6,318 nucleotides of DNA. Source: Solirubrobacterales bacterium. GTDB lineage: Bacteria; Actinomycetota; Thermoleophilia; Solirubrobacterales; Solirubrobacteraceae. This document shows positions 3,426 to 6,318 of this stretch, piece after piece. Made by a program: the position numbers and the translations under genes. How positions within the stretch are numbered: position 1 is the first letter of the stretch; the number at the start of each line of letters is the position of its first letter. The notes under the pieces were generated by a model that saw only the letters and a list, made by a program, of their open reading frames with translations, ran no database searches and had not been told where the DNA came from. The stretch is taken from assembly GCA_003244035.1 (NCBI GenBank), contig QHBV01000130.1, forward strand, positions 1-6,318, read 5' to 3'.

Positions 3426-6318
3426 GTGGCTGATCGGTTGTTGGTGGATGTCAGCGCTGATGGCCTGGTGTCGGTGTCGACGTGGCTGGATGGTGAGTTG
3501 CCGAGCGTGGTGGGCGAGCCGGTTGAGCTGGCCTGGCCGCTAACCGACGATGAGTTGGAGGATTTGCGCTGGTATTTGGAGGATTATCTGCGTGCCCCGT
3601 TCGGGGTGTATGAGCAGCGGGGTCCTCGGGTTGCCGCTCGCTTGTCGGAGTGGGGCCAGCGGATGTTCTCGGCGGTGTTCGCCGCTGAGGCGGCGCGGGA
3701 TGCGTATGTGGCGTTGCGGACCCGCGCGGCGGCCGCCGGGGTGGGTGCGCGGCCGGAGATCGTGGTGCGGTCTGCGCAGCCGGGTTGGTTGGGGTTGCCG
3801 TGGGAGCTGTTGGCGGATCCGGCGCAGGCCTTACCGGTGGCGTTGGATGCCGCCGCGGTGAGTCGTAGCCTGCCCAGCGCGCAGATGGGGCAGGCGTTCC
3901 CGGTGGGTGGGGAGCGGTTGCGGGTGTTGATGGTGATCTCCCGACCGGCGGGGACGGGTGATGTGGGGTATCGGATGATCGCCCGCCCGTTGCTGGATCG
4001 CTTGGATGCGGTGCGGGGCGTGGTGGAGTTGGTGGTGTTGCGACCCCCCACGTTGCAGGCGTTGGTGGACACCCTTCAGGCGGCGCGGAGCGCGGGTGGG
4101 CCGTTTCAGGTGGTGCATTTCGATGGCCATGGGGTGCTCTCGGGGCGGCGGGTAGGTGTGGGCGCACCGTTGAGCTTCGACGCCGACGGGTCGGGAATGC
4201 TGGTGTTCGAAAAGCCCGGTGGTGGCGCGGACGCGGTAGCGGCTGAGGATGTCGCGCGGGTGCTGGCGGCGGCCAGGGTGCCGGTGGTGGTACTCAATGC
4301 CTGCCAGTCCGGGGCCATCGGTAAGCGGCTTGAGGCGGCGGTCGCGACGCGGCTGTTGGCGGGCGGGGCCTCGTCGGTGGTGGCGATGGCTTACAGCGTG
4401 TACGCGGTAGCGGCGGCGGAGTTCATGACCGCGCTTTATGAGCGTCTGTTTGCCGGGGATCGGGTCAGCGATGCGGTGACCGTAGGTCGGGCGCGGCTGG
4501 CCCGCAACGCGCTGCGACCCAGCCCCAAGGGGAGGATGCCGCTGTCGGACTGGGTGGTGCCCGTGCACTACCTGCGTCGTGATGCGCATTTCCCGCACCT
4601 GCGCCAGGAATCGACCCAACCCAGAGGTGGGTTGTCGTTGGACGCCGCGCTGGACCGTATCCGCGACCGTGGCGCCGTTGACCCAGGCGATCCGCTGGCG
4701 CCGCGGGATGAGTTCGTGGGTCGCGACGGGTTGTTCTACACGCTCGAGGTGACGATCCGGTGGCAGCGGGTGGTGGTGCTCTACGGTCCCGGCGGGACCG
4801 GGAAGACGGAGTTGGCGAAGGCGTTCGGGCGGTGGTGGCGCGATACCGGCGGGGTCGAGCACCCGGAGTTGGTGATCTGGCACTCGTTCGAACCCGGGGT
4901 GGACTCGTTCGGGCTCGACGGAGTGCTGTCCACGATCGGACGACATGTCTTCGGAGTCGAGTTCGCCCGAGTTGATGCCGCGCAACGCCGAGAGGTGGTG
5001 CGTGACCTGCTCGCGCAGCATCGGCTGCTAGTGGTATTCGACAACTTCGAGTCGGTGCACTCCATGCCCGATCCAACGGCGGCGACACCGCCGTTGGACA
5101 ACGCGGGCCGCGGCGAAATTCGGGACTTTCTGGCGGAGGTGGCCACCTCGGGCACTAGTGGGGTGATCATCACCAGTCGTAGCCCCGAGACATGGCTGGG
5201 TGAGATCCGGCGTATCCCGGTCGTGGGGCTGAGCACCGAGGAGGCCTTCGACTACGCCGAGCAGCTCCTCGGTGCGTACCCGAACGCGGCGGCGCGTCGG
5301 GCGCAGCGGGTGTTCGGTGAGTTGATGGAATGGCTCGACGGGCACCCGCTGAGCATGCGCCTGACGTTGCCCCATCTCGACACCACCGATCCGGCCGTCC
5401 TGCTGGCCGCGCTGCGCGGCACAACAGCGTTGCCCGGCGGTGACGACGGCGACCGGACCACGTCGCTGCCCGCCTGCATCGCCTACTCCATCACCCATCT
5501 TGACCCGGCCACCCGTGGGCTGCTGGCCGCGGTGTGCCTGTTCCACGGCGTTGCCGACGTCGATGTTCTTGGCCTGTTCTCGCAGCGGCCGCGGGTGCCA
5601 GAGCGGTTCCGCGACATCAATACCGAATCGTGGAAACAGGCATTGGACCGCGCCGCGGGGGTGGGGCTGCTGACCCCGCTTGGAGCGGGCATGTACGGCA
5701 TCCACCCTGCCCTGCCCAGCTACCTCGCCGACCAGTGGCGCGCCGAAGACCCCGACCGCTACCCCACCCAGCGCGCCGCCGCCGTCGACGCCCTGCTCGA
5801 CGCCCACGCCACGTTCGCCGGGTGGCTCAAGCGACAGATTGACACAGGTGACGCGGCCTTGGCGTTCGCGCTCATCGACCGGCAACGCCGCACCCTCAGC
5901 GAGCTTCTCGGCTACGCCCTCGACAGCGGGAACTTCAACCGGGCGCAGAGCGTGGTCACACCGCTTGACGACTACTGGGACGCGCGCGGCCTGTATATCG
6001 AGGCCCGCGGCTGGGTCGACCGGGTCCGGCTGGCCCTCGAAGACCCCGACGGCACTCCACCTAACCTCGACACACCGGCTGGGACCCTGTGGATGTTCCT
6101 CGTCGGCAGCGAAGCCAATCGCCAGCAACGCGCTGGCCAGCTCGACGCCGCCGAGGACACCCACGCCCAGATCCGCGACACCCTCCTCACGCAGCCAACA
6201 TCACCTCAACAGCAAGCACACCTGGCCACCAGCTACCACCAGTTCGGCATGATCGCCCAGGATCGGGGGCGGTTGGATGACGCCGAGGACTGGTGCCGCA
6301 AATCCCTCACCATCAAAG
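3426..6318 (+). CDS. CHAT protease - STAND ATPase - TPR protein, 3' end beyond the window
   Basis: One uninterrupted frame of 964 codons. Residues about 115-385 form a CHAT (caspase-like) protease: GWLGLPWELL around W126, HFDGHG with H235 as likely catalytic His, NACQSG with C293 as nucleophile, and the closing SDWVVPVHYLR. A linker leads to FVGRD (430-434) and a STAND/NB-ARC ATPase: Walker A GPGGTGKT (454-461), Walker B LLVVFDNFE with D539, IITSR (581-585) as sensor, and GHPL (639-642) like the GxP motif. Residues about 683-770 resemble the winged helix of these proteins, ending YGIHPALPSYL. A helical spacer follows, and 932-964 is a tetratricopeptide repeat (YHQFGMIAQDRGRLDDAEDW). No signal peptide or membrane segment, so it is cytosolic. 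Expected mode, from the family: the C-terminal repeats sense a trigger, ATP-driven assembly follows, and the CHAT domain cleaves a target. Target and trigger are unknown. GTG 3426 is the first possible start after the in-frame stop at 3405-3407. Confidence 0.95.
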   Translation, partial: MADRLLVDVSADGLVSVSTWLDGELPSVVGEPVELAWPLTDDELEDLRWYLEDYLRAPFGVYEQRGPRVAARLSEWGQRMFSAVFAAEAARDAYVALRTRAAAAGVGARPEIVVRSAQPGWLGLPWELLADPAQALPVALDAAAVSRSLPSAQMGQAFPVGGERLRVLMVISRPAGTGDVGYRMIARPLLDRLDAVRGVVELVVLRPPTLQALVDTLQAARSAGGPFQVVHFDGHGVLSGRRVGVGAPLSFDADGSGMLVFEKPGGGADAVAAEDVARVLAAARVPVVVLNACQSGAIGKRLEAAVATRLLAGGASSVVAMAYSVYAVAAAEFMTALYERLFAGDRVSDAVTVGRARLARNALRPSPKGRMPLSDWVVPVHYLRRDAHFPHLRQESTQPRGGLSLDAALDRIRDRGAVDPGDPLAPRDEFVGRDGLFYTLEVTIRWQRVVVLYGPGGTGKTELAKAFGRWWRDTGGVEHPELVIWHSFEPGVDSFGLDGVLSTIGRHVFGVEFARVDAAQRREVVRDLLAQHRLLVVFDNFESVHSMPDPTAATPPLDNAGRGEIRDFLAEVATSGTSGVIITSRSPETWLGEIRRIPVVGLSTEEAFDYAEQLLGAYPNAAARRAQRVFGELMEWLDGHPLSMRLTLPHLDTTDPAVLLAALRGTTALPGGDDGDRTTSLPACIAYSITHLDPATRGLLAAVCLFHGVADVDVLGLFSQRPRVPERFRDINTESWKQALDRAAGVGLLTPLGAGMYGIHPALPSYLADQWRAEDPDRYPTQRAAAVDALLDAHATFAGWLKRQIDTGDAALAFALIDRQRRTLSELLGYALDSGNFNRAQSVVTPLDDYWDARGLYIEARGWVDRVRLALEDPDGTPPNLDTPAGTLWMFLVGSEANRQQRAGQLDAAEDTHAQIRDTLLTQPTSPQQQAHLATSYHQFGMIAQDRGRLDDAEDWCRKSLTIK
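4617..4634. repeat. Short inverted repeat at the CHAT/ATPase linker
   Basis: CAACCCA (4617-4623) and TGGGTTG (4628-4634) are perfectly complementary around a GAGG loop. It lies just after the end of the CHAT domain (about residues 398-403), in the flexible linker. Short enough to be chance in GC-rich DNA. Confidence 0.35.
5072..5098. repeat. Perfect 11-bp inverted repeat inside the ATPase domain
   Basis: TCCAACGGCGG (5072-5082) and CCGCCGTTGGA (5088-5098) are exact reverse complements around a 5-base loop, giving a very stable hairpin in DNA or mRNA. It codes for the Pro/Ala/Thr-rich loop between Walker B and the sensor strand (about residues 550-558, around TAATPPLDN), a region that tolerates insertions in this family. 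No T-run follows, so it is not a standard intrinsic terminator. Confidence 0.6.

Noticed and set aside
3451..6164. Long minus-strand open frames opposite the CHAT gene (for example 3451-4167, 3831-5021, 5028-6164)
   Set aside because: Their products are low-complexity Pro/Arg/His-rich strings without domains, and the + strand frame has clear CHAT, P-loop and TPR motifs; GC-rich codon bias creates such antisense frames.
1..6318. CRISPR array, tRNA, rRNA or riboswitch
   Set aside because: No regularly spaced repeats, and no tRNA-like or rRNA-like sequence was noticed on either strand by eye.

Overview
The window is high-GC DNA whose genes strongly favour G- or C-ending codons and use GTG and TTG starts. 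Together with the protein types seen, this points to an actinobacterium, probably Mycobacteriales (Mycobacterium, Nocardia or Rhodococcus-like); that placement is inferred, not shown. It looks like an accessory region: one largely intact insertion sequence, the stump of another, small uncharacterised genes, and a large multidomain gene of the NTP-dependent conflict (STAND) class.

Layout. Positions 1-about 1590 hold most of an IS110-family element on the + strand: a DEDD/serine recombinase (15-1091) whose stop codon overlaps the start of a small two-zinc-finger protein (1084-1443), followed by a short AT-richer stretch with a TTGACA promoter-like box. Positions 1636-2521 hold a minus-strand run of small uncharacterised genes joined end to end by overlapping stop/start codons (83 aa, 27 aa, a probably frameshifted ~84 aa frame, 102 aa). 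From 2522 to 2910 nothing is convincingly coding; two weak + strand short ORFs are noted. Positions 2912-3217 are the 3' stump of an ISL3-family element: the transposase C-terminus and one terminal inverted repeat ending in GAGCC, with no matching left end. Positions 3218-3425 hold only short ORF scraps.

The main gene starts at GTG 3426 and is still open at the end of the window (964 codons visible). In order it encodes a CHAT caspase-like protease domain with a His/Cys pair, a STAND/NB-ARC-type ATPase with an intact P-loop, a winged-helix-like segment, an alpha-helical spacer and the first tetratricopeptide repeat of what should be a C-terminal sensor array. This is the layout of a ligand-triggered protease switch: the C-terminal repeats sense, the ATPase oligomerises, the N-terminal CHAT domain cuts. 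Such genes are strong candidates for antiphage or self/non-self conflict systems. Partners and the end of the sensor lie downstream, outside the window.

The mobile elements and the small-gene cluster do not obviously work with the CHAT gene; their presence mainly marks the locus as a site of repeated insertion and turnover.
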